64,000 bases of DNA from a virus. Made by a program: the position numbers and the translations under genes. The notes under the pieces were generated by a model, which was given only the letters and a program-made list of their open reading frames with translations, was not told the origin of the DNA and did no database searches. Positions 43,182-51,256 of this stretch are shown piece by piece. Position 1 is the first letter of the stretch, and every line of letters begins with the position of its first letter. Location of the stretch: positions 62,001 to 126,000 of IMG/VR virus record IMGVR_UViG_3300031951_000003; one strand, given 5' to 3'.

Positions 43182-44759
43182 TTACCCCAACTTAGACATT
43201 AAGTCTTTCATTCTTAAGAATTGAGGATTTTCGTATGTTTTAGATTCAATCAAATTTGTCGCTGAACCTGATGAAACAGTATTGTTAATTTTCTTTTCAA
43301 CTGATTCGTTGATAGACTTTGATTCAGTCTTACCCAACTCATCTTTGATTGACTTATAAAGAGATTTCGATTCTTTCAATGATTCAACGTCGTCAAATCT
43401 TCTTAGAATATTAATTTTCTCTTTTTTAGTTGTTGAATGTTCTGTAAACAATCTTGTAGCATATGCTAAGTTTGAATTGAAGATTGCAACTTCGTTCAGT
43501 TTTTCTCTGAATACATTAAGCGCTTTTCTATACTCTTCATTTTTCTCTCTCAACATTGTTACTTCAGCTTCTGTAGATTCTACTTTCACACCATTTTTAC
43601 CATAAACAAAGTTTCTGTTTGGTGTAATTTTTCTTAGACCTCTACCTTCTTTTGAACCCATTCCGTAAGTTCTTGCAGCTTCTTTAGTTTCTGCCTTTTT
43701 AATAACTTTGGATTTTCCTTCCATATTTTCGCCTTTCTTGTAGTCGAATTTAGCTTTACCAGTGCCCATTGTTTTAGGACCTTCTTTTTTGTCCTCTTTG
43801 AATCCACCAGCTGCTTTGTCCTTGTATTTGAATTTAGGACCGCTACCAATTCCAACCCCTTTAGGTTTTACTGACATTTTTTTACCCTCTTTAGTCTCAG
43901 ACTTTTTCAAGCCCTTATGAGCTTTTTTGTGGTTGTATGCTTCGTCCAACATATCATCATCTTCTTCGATTTCTTCAGAATCATCCATGTCATCAGATTC
44001 GTCCATCATGTCTTCATCTTCTTCGTCCATTTCTTCAGATTCGTCCATCATGTCTTCATCCTCATCCATTTCTTCAGATTCGTCCATCATGTCTTCATCT
44101 TCTTCTAAAGATGACTCGATGTCAAGTTCAGTGTCCATGGGTTGTTCGTCCATTTCTTCCTCTTCTTCATCGAATTCGATTTCATACATAACTTCTTCTT
44201 CATCTTGGTCAACTTCAAAGTCGTTGCCGTCATTTGAGAAGATTGCGTCAATAACTTTTTGAGTATCAACGTCTTCCATTTCGTCCATTTCCATTTCTTC
44301 TAAGTTTTGGTCTTCTTCAGACTCACCAAGCTTTACAAGATATTCTGTGTCAGCATCGTTATCTTTAAGGTGAATGTCTTCACCATCTTTTTTAACAATA
44401 ATTCCGTCTTCTTCGCCCATAGCTTTGAAGACTCTTAGAATTTCCTCGTCAGAAGCGTCAGTTAAATCTATTGGAGTTTCATCAGAATCCATGTCCATGT
44501 CTAATTCTACATCCATGTCCATTTCATCATCATTATCAGTATCCATCTCGTCGTCTGACTCAACGTCTCCGACTTCCATGTCTACCTCTGCATCAACCTC
44601 TTCTTCATCGTCTTGCTCTGAAAGAGATTCTTTTACTAATTGATTGATTTCTTCCTTCATAGTAGAAGCAAGTATTCCTTTTGCATTTTGGGCAATAGCT
44701 TCTTCAACATTCTTCATTTGAAGAAGAGCCTCTTGTACTAAATTTTTATTTTCTTGCAT
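43182..44759 (-). CDS. Prohead scaffold protein, T4 gp22-like
   Basis: A 525-residue protein, extremely acidic in the middle (long Asp/Glu/Met runs including repeated DESEEMDED units), with a Lys-rich segment at residues 275 to 385 and a coiled C-terminal third. The C-terminus contains KSINESVEKK, another INE-type site. Position directly before the capsid gene and the composition are those of a scaffolding core. It should be degraded by the prohead protease. Sequence similarity to gp22 itself is weak, so the call rests on context and composition. Confidence 0.8.
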   Translation of the reverse strand: MQENKNLVQEALLQMKNVEEAIAQNAKGILASTMKEEINQLVKESLSEQDDEEEVDAEVDMEVGDVESDDEMDTDNDDEMDMDVELDMDMDSDETPIDLTDASDEEILRVFKAMGEEDGIIVKKDGEDIHLKDNDADTEYLVKLGESEEDQNLEEMEMDEMEDVDTQKVIDAIFSNDGNDFEVDQDEEEVMYEIEFDEEEEEMDEQPMDTELDIESSLEEDEDMMDESEEMDEDEDMMDESEEMDEEDEDMMDESDDMDDSEEIEEDDDMLDEAYNHKKAHKGLKKSETKEGKKMSVKPKGVGIGSGPKFKYKDKAAGGFKEDKKEGPKTMGTGKAKFDYKKGENMEGKSKVIKKAETKEAARTYGMGSKEGRGLRKITPNRNFVYGKNGVKVESTEAEVTMLREKNEEYRKALNVFREKLNEVAIFNSNLAYATRLFTEHSTTKKEKINILRRFDDVESLKESKSLYKSIKDELGKTESKSINESVEKKINNTVSSGSATNLIESKTYENPQFLRMKDLMSKLG

Positions 44760-44783
44760 GAAAAAATATATTTATTTTACCTT

Positions 44784-44791
44784 ATAAATAG
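44784..44791 (-). promoter_or_regulatory. Late-type element CTATTTAT
   Basis: Sense-strand CTATTTAT, 24 bases before the scaffold ATG at 44759. It probably drives scaffold and capsid genes. Confidence 0.65.
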
Positions 44792-44813
44792 TGTCAAAAG
44801 ATAAAAAGTTTAT

Positions 44814-45137
44814 TTAGGCTTGTATAAAAGCCCTATTTTGTTTTGATAAAGAATTCAATGTTTTGTCAGTCTGATTAGCAATCCAACTATTCACATTAGA
44901 TAATGTGTCATAAATCAAATATGATTGTTGTAGATTACTTTGGTTCAATAAAATCACACTGTAACAAACCTGTGACGATGGTTCATTGAGAATAACCTCC
45001 GTATCGAAATTTGAAATTGCCTGAGGTATAAAATTGTTTGAGTCACAATACAAAATTGCTGCGGACATACTACTACCACTTAAATTCACGAGGTGTAGAG
45101 TATTCTGAGAGTCTTTATAGGATAAATTGAATAGCAT
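44814..45137 (-). CDS. Hypothetical protein in the head cluster
   Basis: A 107-residue protein, Asn/Ser-rich, without catalytic motifs. It lies between the DUF4494-like and scaffold genes with its own late-type element 13 bases upstream. I do not recognise it; a small head protein is plausible. Confidence 0.6.
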   Translation of the reverse strand: MLFNLSYKDSQNTLHLVNLSGSSMSAAILYCDSNNFIPQAISNFDTEVILNEPSSQVCYSVILLNQSNLQQSYLIYDTLSNVNSWIANQTDKTLNSLSKQNRAFIQA

Positions 45138-45150
45138 ACTTATTTTCTTT

Positions 45151-45158
45151 ATAAATAT
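45151..45158 (-). promoter_or_regulatory. Late-type element ATATTTAT
   Basis: Sense-strand ATATTTAT, 13 bases before the ATG at 45137. Confidence 0.65.
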
Positions 45159-45165
45159 GTTATTA

Positions 45166-45196
45166 CAAAAAAAAAGTGGTCAAATTTGACCACTTT
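45166..45196 (-). terminator. Terminator after the DUF4494-like gene
   Basis: AAAGTGGTCAAA (173-184) directly abuts TTTGACCACTTT (185-196), a perfect 12-base inverted repeat, with a T-run on the minus strand after it. It ends the protease/DUF4494 transcript. Confidence 0.88.
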
Positions 45197-45199
45197 GAA

Positions 45200-45412
45200 T
45201 TATTTTTCGATTACTTCATCGATTTTACTTTCGGAAACTGAGGTTATCCTCCAATCATATGAAAATGATTCATATCTTTTGGTAACTTTAGCTTCCACAT
45301 CGGTTACAGAAAAACCTTTTACTAATTTTTCCTCTCTAATTTTTTTGATTTTTCCTGTGCTATCGTCAGGTAATTCATATTGAATTTTTGCTACAAAATA
45401 CTTTTCGTCCAT
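45200..45412 (-). CDS. DUF4494-like small protein
   Basis: A 70-residue protein with KYFVAKIQYELPDDSTGKIKKIREEKLVKGFSVTDVEAKVTK. The pattern of a strand, a basic turn, E-x-Y/L-V-x-x-x-S-x-T-x-x-E-A resembles DUF4494, a small domain largely restricted to Bacteroidetes. Function unknown. It follows the protease gene by 4 bases and ends at a terminator. Confidence 0.7.
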   Translation of the reverse strand: MDEKYFVAKIQYELPDDSTGKIKKIREEKLVKGFSVTDVEAKVTKRYESFSYDWRITSVSESKIDEVIEK

Positions 45413-45416
45413 AAAT

Positions 45417-46133
45417 TTATTTTCCTAAATAATGAGTAAGTTTTTTCATTAAGTCAATAGACTTGTCCTTGGTATCAGTAACTTCTCTTGACTTTTTTTC
45501 CTCCTCCAAATTTTCTTCATATTTAATTCTGTCCTCAGGATTCGTGAACAAGTAAGCACCTGGTGTCGATGGTGATGAAACTAAATCAAAACAAATTAAT
45601 TCAAAATCGTCTTGAACTTCATTTCTTTCCCCTACTTTTTTTAATGAACCAACTCCACGAGATGATATACCCAAAGTAACTCCTTGTCTCATGAGATTTG
45701 CAGCTACGTCACCTTTGGATGATACTATACCTCTCTCATGAAAACCTGGTGTGGTAAGTAATTTTAACTTACCCATCAAAATATTTTTATCCCACCAAAT
45801 GTCTGTAATTAAATGTGATACTCTATCCAAATCAATTAGAGAGGATTCGGGATGGTTCAACTCAGAAGTAGACAAACCCTTAGAAATTATTTTTTTATAA
45901 TTGTCAGCTTCTCTTTTCAGAATTCTTTCAGGATAAAATCTACCGTTCCTATTTGGTGTGTCATACTTTTGTAAAACAGCATAAAACTCAAATGGGTTCT
46001 TATAATCTAATTTTGCAGATTCTTGTAGTATCTTAAAATTATTTTCATCTTTTGGTGAAACATATCCCGCATCCATTTCGATGAGAATACCATGACCGAG
46101 TTCACTTGCTTCTAATATACGTAAATTTTTCAT
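45417..46133 (-). CDS. Prohead maturation protease, T4 gp21-like
   Basis: A 238-residue protein. Key segments are NPFEFYAVLQKYDTPNRNGRFYPE, then STSELNHPESSLIDLDRVSHLITDIWW with the candidate catalytic His, and GVTLGISSRGVGSLKK with the candidate Ser. These match the gp21/HK97-type herpesvirus-protease fold. It should cleave scaffold, capsid and packaged proteins after a Glu. It sits between the core-like and scaffold genes, as in T4. Late element 13 bases upstream. Confidence 0.92.
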   Translation of the reverse strand: MKNLRILEASELGHGILIEMDAGYVSPKDENNFKILQESAKLDYKNPFEFYAVLQKYDTPNRNGRFYPERILKREADNYKKIISKGLSTSELNHPESSLIDLDRVSHLITDIWWDKNILMGKLKLLTTPGFHERGIVSSKGDVAANLMRQGVTLGISSRGVGSLKKVGERNEVQDDFELICFDLVSSPSTPGAYLFTNPEDRIKYEENLEEEKKSREVTDTKDKSIDLMKKLTHYLGK

Positions 46134-46146
46134 TAAGTCTTTTAGG

Positions 46147-46154
46147 ATAAATAT
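46147..46154 (-). promoter_or_regulatory. Late-type element ATATTTAT
   Basis: Sense-strand ATATTTAT, 13 bases before the protease ATG at 46133. Confidence 0.65.
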
Positions 46155-46158
46155 ATTG

Positions 46159-46608
46159 TTAATCCAAGTTTGTTTGTTCAGCCTTCTTAGTAATCATAAA
46201 AATGAAATGATTATTATTTGAAATGTTATTTTTATAAATTGATTTTACAATTGATTTGATAGAATCTTTTAATTCTTTAGACTTAAAATCTAATGTGTTC
46301 TTTGTGAAAAGATTTACTTCTAAATTGAAGAATGATTTTTTTCCTGATGATATTCCACTTGTTCTTAAGTCTAAATCAACAATACTTTGTTCTCTGAATA
46401 TTTCAGTATCTATTGAATTAAATACTGAGTGTTTTATCTCTCGACTGAGGTTACATACAACTCTATTCCAATTATCATTTTCATTTTTTGGAGTTACCCA
46501 AGACTGTATGTTTATGTATAAAGATTTTAAGTTTTTAGAGTCTACTGTTCCATACATTGTTTTGATGGGTTGAAATAGCTTCAACTTGACACTTTTTCCT
46601 TTCTTCAT
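46159..46608 (-). CDS. Hypothetical protein in the head cluster
   Basis: A 149-residue protein with a basic N-terminus, a strand-rich middle and VDLDLRTSGISSGKKSFFNLEVNLFT. I do not recognise it. Its position between the core-like protein and the protease suggests a small head or connector component. No TATTTAT element is visible just before its ATG. Confidence 0.6.
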   Translation of the reverse strand: MKKGKSVKLKLFQPIKTMYGTVDSKNLKSLYINIQSWVTPKNENDNWNRVVCNLSREIKHSVFNSIDTEIFREQSIVDLDLRTSGISSGKKSFFNLEVNLFTKNTLDFKSKELKDSIKSIVKSIYKNNISNNNHFIFMITKKAEQTNLD

Positions 46609-46681
46609 TAAGTTTCATATTATATTAGTTTATTTTGTAAAAAAATACTATATATAATCAGTAATGTCAAAAAAATGAATT

Positions 46682-46698
46682 TTTGGAATAATTCCAAA
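46682..46698 (+). promoter_or_regulatory. Palindromic operator-like site before rpsU
   Basis: TTTGGAATAATTCCAAA is an 8-1-8 perfect palindrome ending 12 bases before the rpsU ATG. It could bind a dimeric regulator. No Shine-Dalgarno lies between it and the ATG. Confidence 0.45.
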
Positions 46699-46710
46699 TA
46701 TATGTAATAT

Positions 46711-46896
46711 ATGTTGATTATTAATATAAAAGAAAACGAGAATATCGAAAAGGCACTCAAAACCCTTAAATCAAAAGTAATTAAAACCAAACAGAATCAA
46801 ATTTTGTTTGAAAGAAAAGAATATACCAAACCCTCAATTAAAAAAAGGTCAGAAATACTTAAAGCAATCTACATAGAAAAAAAGAGAAAATCTTAA
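46711..46896 (+). CDS. rpsU: Ribosomal protein bS21 homologue
   Basis: A 61-residue protein with the bS21 plan: LIINIKENENIEKALKTLKSK, then TKQNQILFERKEYTKPSIKKRSEILKAIYIEKKRKS. The N-terminal I-x-V-K-x-x-E-N-I-E-x-A-L and the C-terminal K-P-S-x-x-x-R-x-E-x-L-K-A are the family core. bS21 binds the 30S platform near the 16S 3' end; in Bacteroidetes it helps sequester the anti-Shine-Dalgarno. It lies opposite to the head genes, its 3' end overlapping the core-like gene by 4 bases. It may replace the host copy during infection. Confidence 0.9.
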   Translation: MLIINIKENENIEKALKTLKSKVIKTKQNQILFERKEYTKPSIKKRSEILKAIYIEKKRKS

Positions 46897-47591
46897 ATAG
46901 AATTCTCTAAGTCTTTCAATTTCATAAAGTTAATTTGGTCAAATTTTTCATCTTTCAATTTAACAATTGTTTCATTGATTTTTTCTTTGACTTCATTTTC
47001 TTTTTCTTGTTCTAAAATGCTTTCTAATTTTACTATAGTTTTTGTCTTAAGTTCTTCAAACTTATTCTCCAAAGTTTTGTTGTCTTCAGAAATTATTTGA
47101 AAAAATTCCTTTTTGGAATTTTCGTCCATAGTTTCAATAAAATTCATTAAAGTTTGATTCGCAATTTTGACCATGGAACTTACAGGAATATTGATAGATT
47201 CTTTTATTGTATTCATCTCCTCTTTTAGAACTGAAACAATATTTTCTTTAGCCGTAATTCTTTCTTTCAAACTTATGTTTTTAGTATAAACCAAGGTATC
47301 AATATCTTTGTATTTGTTTTCAATACTTTCTTGTAATGACTTAGGCATTTTGATATTCGGTAATATTCTCTGTAGTAGAGAAACTCCTTCTTCCAAAAAT
47401 TCTTTAGCTTGAGATTCTGACAACCCTTGAGGTGAACTCAATTGGTCATAAATTGAGTAGGCTTTTGACAATGATTTATTATTCAAAACATTGTGTTTGA
47501 ATTCTCTAATGTTTTTCTTAAATTGTGCTTCATCTCTGTAAGATTCAAGCAAGTTTTTTTCAATGATTGATTTTACTTTACCGAAAGTCAT
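46893..47591 (-). CDS. Helical prohead core-like protein
   Basis: A 232-residue, almost wholly helical, charged protein with predicted coiled coils (ILEQEKENEVKEKINETIVKLKDEK). The start TFGKVKSIIEKNLLESYRDEAQ resembles the leaders of the other predicted packaged proteins. It lies between portal and protease, the place of T4 core proteins gp67/gp68. Core or packaged role inferred from position and helicity. Late element 16 bases upstream. Confidence 0.7.
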   Translation of the reverse strand: MTFGKVKSIIEKNLLESYRDEAQFKKNIREFKHNVLNNKSLSKAYSIYDQLSSPQGLSESQAKEFLEEGVSLLQRILPNIKMPKSLQESIENKYKDIDTLVYTKNISLKERITAKENIVSVLKEEMNTIKESINIPVSSMVKIANQTLMNFIETMDENSKKEFFQIISEDNKTLENKFEELKTKTIVKLESILEQEKENEVKEKINETIVKLKDEKFDQINFMKLKDLENSI

Positions 47592-47607
47592 CTTGGTGTA
47601 TTTTCAA

Positions 47608-47615
47608 ATAAATAT
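47608..47615 (-). promoter_or_regulatory. Late-type element ATATTTAT
   Basis: Sense-strand ATATTTAT, 16 bases before the ATG at 47591, touching the portal stop codon. Confidence 0.6.
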
Positions 47616-49453
47616 TATGAGTTCAACAACTTATCCAATTCTTTTTCAATTTCACCCAAAGATTGTTGTGCAATACCAAGATTGAGGGAACTCTTCCCTT
47701 TAATCATGTCATTTTCCAATAAAATATTAAGTTCTTTCTCTTTCGATTCAGGAGTAATCTCACCCCCCTCAGTAGGTGGTGGTGGAGGAGGAGCAGCCCC
47801 TAACTCTTCACCTCCCCCTGGAGGAAGTGGTGGTGGAGGTGCAAGTTCTTCTTCTCCGCCTGGTGTTGTTGAAGCACCTGCGGAAGGTGTGCTACCTGAA
47901 GAGCTACCATATAATTTGTCAATATTATCAAATAACCCTGTTTTACTTATAACAGTAGGTGTTGCTTTCAATTCTTCACCAACTGCTCTTTCGATTCTTT
48001 GTTGTTGTAAATCGAGTCTGATTTCTTCATCAGACCAATTAAATATGTGTTTCTTAGCCCATGTTGCAGAAGTTGCCGCAATACCAAATCCAGTATCTGC
48101 AACCAAATCTTTATATAGAAGAACTTTTTCTTTCCAAACATCAACTTTCAATAAGTCAGCTTGAGTTGATGGGTTAGTTAGTCCTAAAGTAAAATTATTC
48201 AATTCATCTTCGAATCCTAATAAGAACAGATGAACAATTGCAATCTTATTAAGTTCCGCCAACATACTCTTCTGAATTCTGTTGATAGTTCTAGCAAATC
48301 TAATATCTTGTAAGGCTAAGTTTTTACCATCTCCAACTACTTCCTCGAAACCTAAAAACGCCTTTGGAACACGGAGTGCAGTGAGTAACTTTTTCTGAAT
48401 ATACTCTATATCGGCAATCTCTGATAGGTTCGTTGCACCTGGTAATGTATCGATTGGACTAGGTGCCGCAGGGTCACGAACAGGAACAAAGTAGTCTTGG
48501 TCAACCGCCATTTGATTGAATCTCATGTCTACATTACCTGTCTTACTATCAACAATTTGTTCTCTTTTGAATTTGTTGGCCACACGTTGAACATATGCTT
48601 CAACATCGTCATCGTTCATATTCCCTACGAACACCTTGAAAATTCTTCTTTCAGGTGCTCTTGAGGTTCTATAAATCAACATCGCATCTTCACAAAGAAG
48701 AAGTTGTTTCCAAGTTCTTCTCGCTTTCTCCAACATAGATGTTCCATAAGGAAGTTTTCTGTCATCACCTAATAATCTAAAGTGAGCCATTTCCCAAGAT
48801 TGGAATTCCATATTCTTGTTCTTCCATGTAAAATGAAGGGCTTTTTTGTCTTTATCTAATTCTTGTGTAATATCAACTGAGATTTTTGCACTAACTCCAA
48901 CCTCATGTCTTTCTATTTCAATTGTTGGTAGTTGTTGACAACCTACAACACCCTTTTCAGGGTCCAGTTTCAAATAAACAAAGTTATCACCATACTTACA
49001 AGTGTTTCTTGTCCACATTGGCAAGTTGGTGTTGATGTCTAAATTACTATTGAATAAATCCGCCAAAACTCCTTTGATTCTTTTTGACTCAGAATATATC
49101 TGAAGAATAAAACCATCCTCATTTGTAGTTGTCGACTCCTCTGCGTATATATCCAAAGCGGCTGAAATTTCGGGTGTATACTCCATTGACTCATAGTCAT
49201 ACTGAGCAGACAATCTTGTTGGTTCGTAGTAGATTGCTTGAGAATATAAATTATTCTCTACCTTAGCCCACTGATTAGCCAAGTAGTAAGTCTGTTGTGC
49301 TTGAAGTTTTTCAACCTCGTATTCCTCTCTACTTTTGGTGCGTAGTAATTCTTTTTTATCAAACTTGAATGTAGGATAATCTTGATTCAGTAAAGAATTA
49401 GGTCCAAAAGTTTTCGACAGTCGTTGCCAAACTGTCATTTTTTGTTCAGCCAT
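47615..49453 (-). CDS. Portal protein, T4 gp20-like
   Basis: A 612-residue protein with the portal segments SQAIYYEPTRLSAQYDYESMEYTPEISAALDIYAEESTT, CQQLPTIEIERHEVG, AHFRLLGDDRKLPYGTSMLEKARRTWKQLLLCEDAMLIYRTSRAPERRIF and ALQDIRFARTINRIQKSMLAELNKIA. These are typical of gp20-type portals. The C-terminus has a Pro/Gly-rich stretch (APPPPLPPGGG) that is unusual. It forms the 12-mer DNA channel at the head vertex and follows terminase as in T4. Confidence 0.95.
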   Translation of the reverse strand: MAEQKMTVWQRLSKTFGPNSLLNQDYPTFKFDKKELLRTKSREEYEVEKLQAQQTYYLANQWAKVENNLYSQAIYYEPTRLSAQYDYESMEYTPEISAALDIYAEESTTTNEDGFILQIYSESKRIKGVLADLFNSNLDINTNLPMWTRNTCKYGDNFVYLKLDPEKGVVGCQQLPTIEIERHEVGVSAKISVDITQELDKDKKALHFTWKNKNMEFQSWEMAHFRLLGDDRKLPYGTSMLEKARRTWKQLLLCEDAMLIYRTSRAPERRIFKVFVGNMNDDDVEAYVQRVANKFKREQIVDSKTGNVDMRFNQMAVDQDYFVPVRDPAAPSPIDTLPGATNLSEIADIEYIQKKLLTALRVPKAFLGFEEVVGDGKNLALQDIRFARTINRIQKSMLAELNKIAIVHLFLLGFEDELNNFTLGLTNPSTQADLLKVDVWKEKVLLYKDLVADTGFGIAATSATWAKKHIFNWSDEEIRLDLQQQRIERAVGEELKATPTVISKTGLFDNIDKLYGSSSGSTPSAGASTTPGGEEELAPPPPLPPGGGEELGAAPPPPPPTEGGEITPESKEKELNILLENDMIKGKSSLNLGIAQQSLGEIEKELDKLLNS

Positions 49454-49490
49454 ATTACAATTTAACTTATTACGTCAATAATATAAATAG

Positions 49491-51248
49491 TTATTTGGCA
49501 CCAAATAACCACCCATATTTTTGATAATCCTGTTTAGAAGGACCCTGATTATTTGGGTGTTGCCTTCCCATTTGTGGCACGAAAGGATTGAAAAATTCTG
49601 AAGTATTTTTGTTTTCATTTACAACTGATGTCCATGAATTCAACATTGCCTTAGTATGATTTACGACTTTCTGTAATGATTGAAATGATTTTTCCGCAAC
49701 ATAAATTGCCATTGACATCCCCATAATACAGTCGTCGTGATGTCCCTTTTGATGGTCGGGTCTACCATTTACATAAATGAACGTATTCATTTCGTTGTAT
49801 AATCTATGTGAATATATTTTGAATTTGTGTCTAACCGCTTCCTCAAATGATGAAATAATTTGAACTCTCTTGGAATTGAAATTTATTCCTGGAATTTTTT
49901 CATTCAGTTTGGGGTCCCATTTCCATTTGTTGGTTGTATCTACATTATCAACATATAGTCCTGCAGGATAAGACATCTCTTGCATTTTTCTTGCAGTTGA
50001 AACCCCCATCCCTCCTGTTATATCTATAACACAATATGCATTATACATTGAACCCCATTTGAATGCTATTTCTGCAATTACATCAGGTGGGACTTTACCA
50101 ACATATTCTAATACCTGTTCTCTTTCATCAAAATCGATTATTTGTATACACGAAAAATCCTCAGAATCTCCACGTGATACGTCAACACCCATAACATATT
50201 TGTGATTATTTTCGGGTTCCTTGAATATCCATAACGCACCCCCCATTAGTTTTGCTGATGGTTCCCTTAGAGTGTTATGTGAGATTTCTTGCATCAAATC
50301 AGATTCGAAAACGTTATCACCTGAACCCAAGAAGTTACATTCCAATTCCTGAGCAACTTTTCTTCTATCGAATTTGAGTTTCTTTACCATACCCTCAAAC
50401 CAAGCAGAACAAGGTTTGTATCCTTTAGCAATATAATCTGTTGTTGTTGTATGGTCCCTTTCATAAGGGTTTTCTACAGATAAATCTAAAACTGTATCGG
50501 CAGGATAATCCTCCCTATTCAACAGAAAATGAACTAAGTCATTCGTTTTCACCATATACAGGTCTTTAGTATATCTTGGGTCTCTATACCAAAACATCTC
50601 AGAGATTTTGAATTCATTCATTCCTCTCAAGGCTTGGTCATAGATATCATAATAAATTGGGTCATAACCGTTTGGAGTTGATATTACAATCACCTTACCA
50701 CCCGTGGAGAGTGATGCCATACAAGCGGACCAAAAGTCGTTGTCGGCTTCAATGAACGCCGCTTCATCAAATACAAGTATAGTAGGGGTATAACCTCTCA
50801 GGGCATCTCTTGATGTTGCAACCGCTTTTACTTCACAATCATTTGTGAGTTTGAAATGTCGTTGAGAATTTTTTTCAGCGGAAAATCCAACACCAACCCA
50901 TGATGGCCATTGTTCAGTGAATCCCCTGATTTTGTTTGCCATCTCGACAGATGTATCGAGTTTGTTAGCGATAATGAGAATTTTTTCTGGCTTATTCTTT
51001 TTTGCAAATACTAATTTTTTTGATGCCCAAGCAGCAGTCACTGTTGATACTCCAGCCTGACGATACTTTAAGGCAATATTTTCATTATACTTATCGTAAT
51101 CTTCTATCAGTGAGACTTGGTCAGGGAATAAATCTAATGGAACATACTTCTGAACAGTGTTGTCGTATGTTTGTAAATAAGTTCGAAGTGCATAAGGAGT
51201 GCTCCTAACACACTTCGTAACCTCTATAATTAATTGTTCTTTAGTCAC
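49491..51248 (-). CDS. terL: Terminase large subunit, T4 gp17-like
   Basis: A 585-residue protein. The ATPase has a Walker A-like YRQAGVSTVTA (residues 62 to 72) and Walker B ILVFDEAAF (157 to 165). The nuclease has MGVDVSRGDSEDFS, CVIDITGGMG and HHDDCIMGMS, holding the three acidic metal ligands in order. It packages the genome into the prohead through the portal and cuts the concatemer. No small subunit was recognised in the window. Confidence 0.96.
   Translation of the reverse strand: MTKEQLIIEVTKCVRSTPYALRTYLQTYDNTVQKYVPLDLFPDQVSLIEDYDKYNENIALKYRQAGVSTVTAAWASKKLVFAKKNKPEKILIIANKLDTSVEMANKIRGFTEQWPSWVGVGFSAEKNSQRHFKLTNDCEVKAVATSRDALRGYTPTILVFDEAAFIEADNDFWSACMASLSTGGKVIVISTPNGYDPIYYDIYDQALRGMNEFKISEMFWYRDPRYTKDLYMVKTNDLVHFLLNREDYPADTVLDLSVENPYERDHTTTTDYIAKGYKPCSAWFEGMVKKLKFDRRKVAQELECNFLGSGDNVFESDLMQEISHNTLREPSAKLMGGALWIFKEPENNHKYVMGVDVSRGDSEDFSCIQIIDFDEREQVLEYVGKVPPDVIAEIAFKWGSMYNAYCVIDITGGMGVSTARKMQEMSYPAGLYVDNVDTTNKWKWDPKLNEKIPGINFNSKRVQIISSFEEAVRHKFKIYSHRLYNEMNTFIYVNGRPDHQKGHHDDCIMGMSMAIYVAEKSFQSLQKVVNHTKAMLNSWTSVVNENKNTSEFFNPFVPQMGRQHPNNQGPSKQDYQKYGWLFGAK
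49493..49500 (-). promoter_or_regulatory. Late-type element CTATTTAT
   Basis: Sense-strand CTATTTAT at the end of the terminase gene, 39 bases before the portal ATG at 49453. Confidence 0.5.
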
Positions 51249-51256
51249 AGGTAAGG

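Noticed and set aside
43917-44643. Several plus-strand Ser- or His-rich open frames
   Set aside because: They are antisense to the acidic Asp/Glu/Met codons of the scaffold gene.
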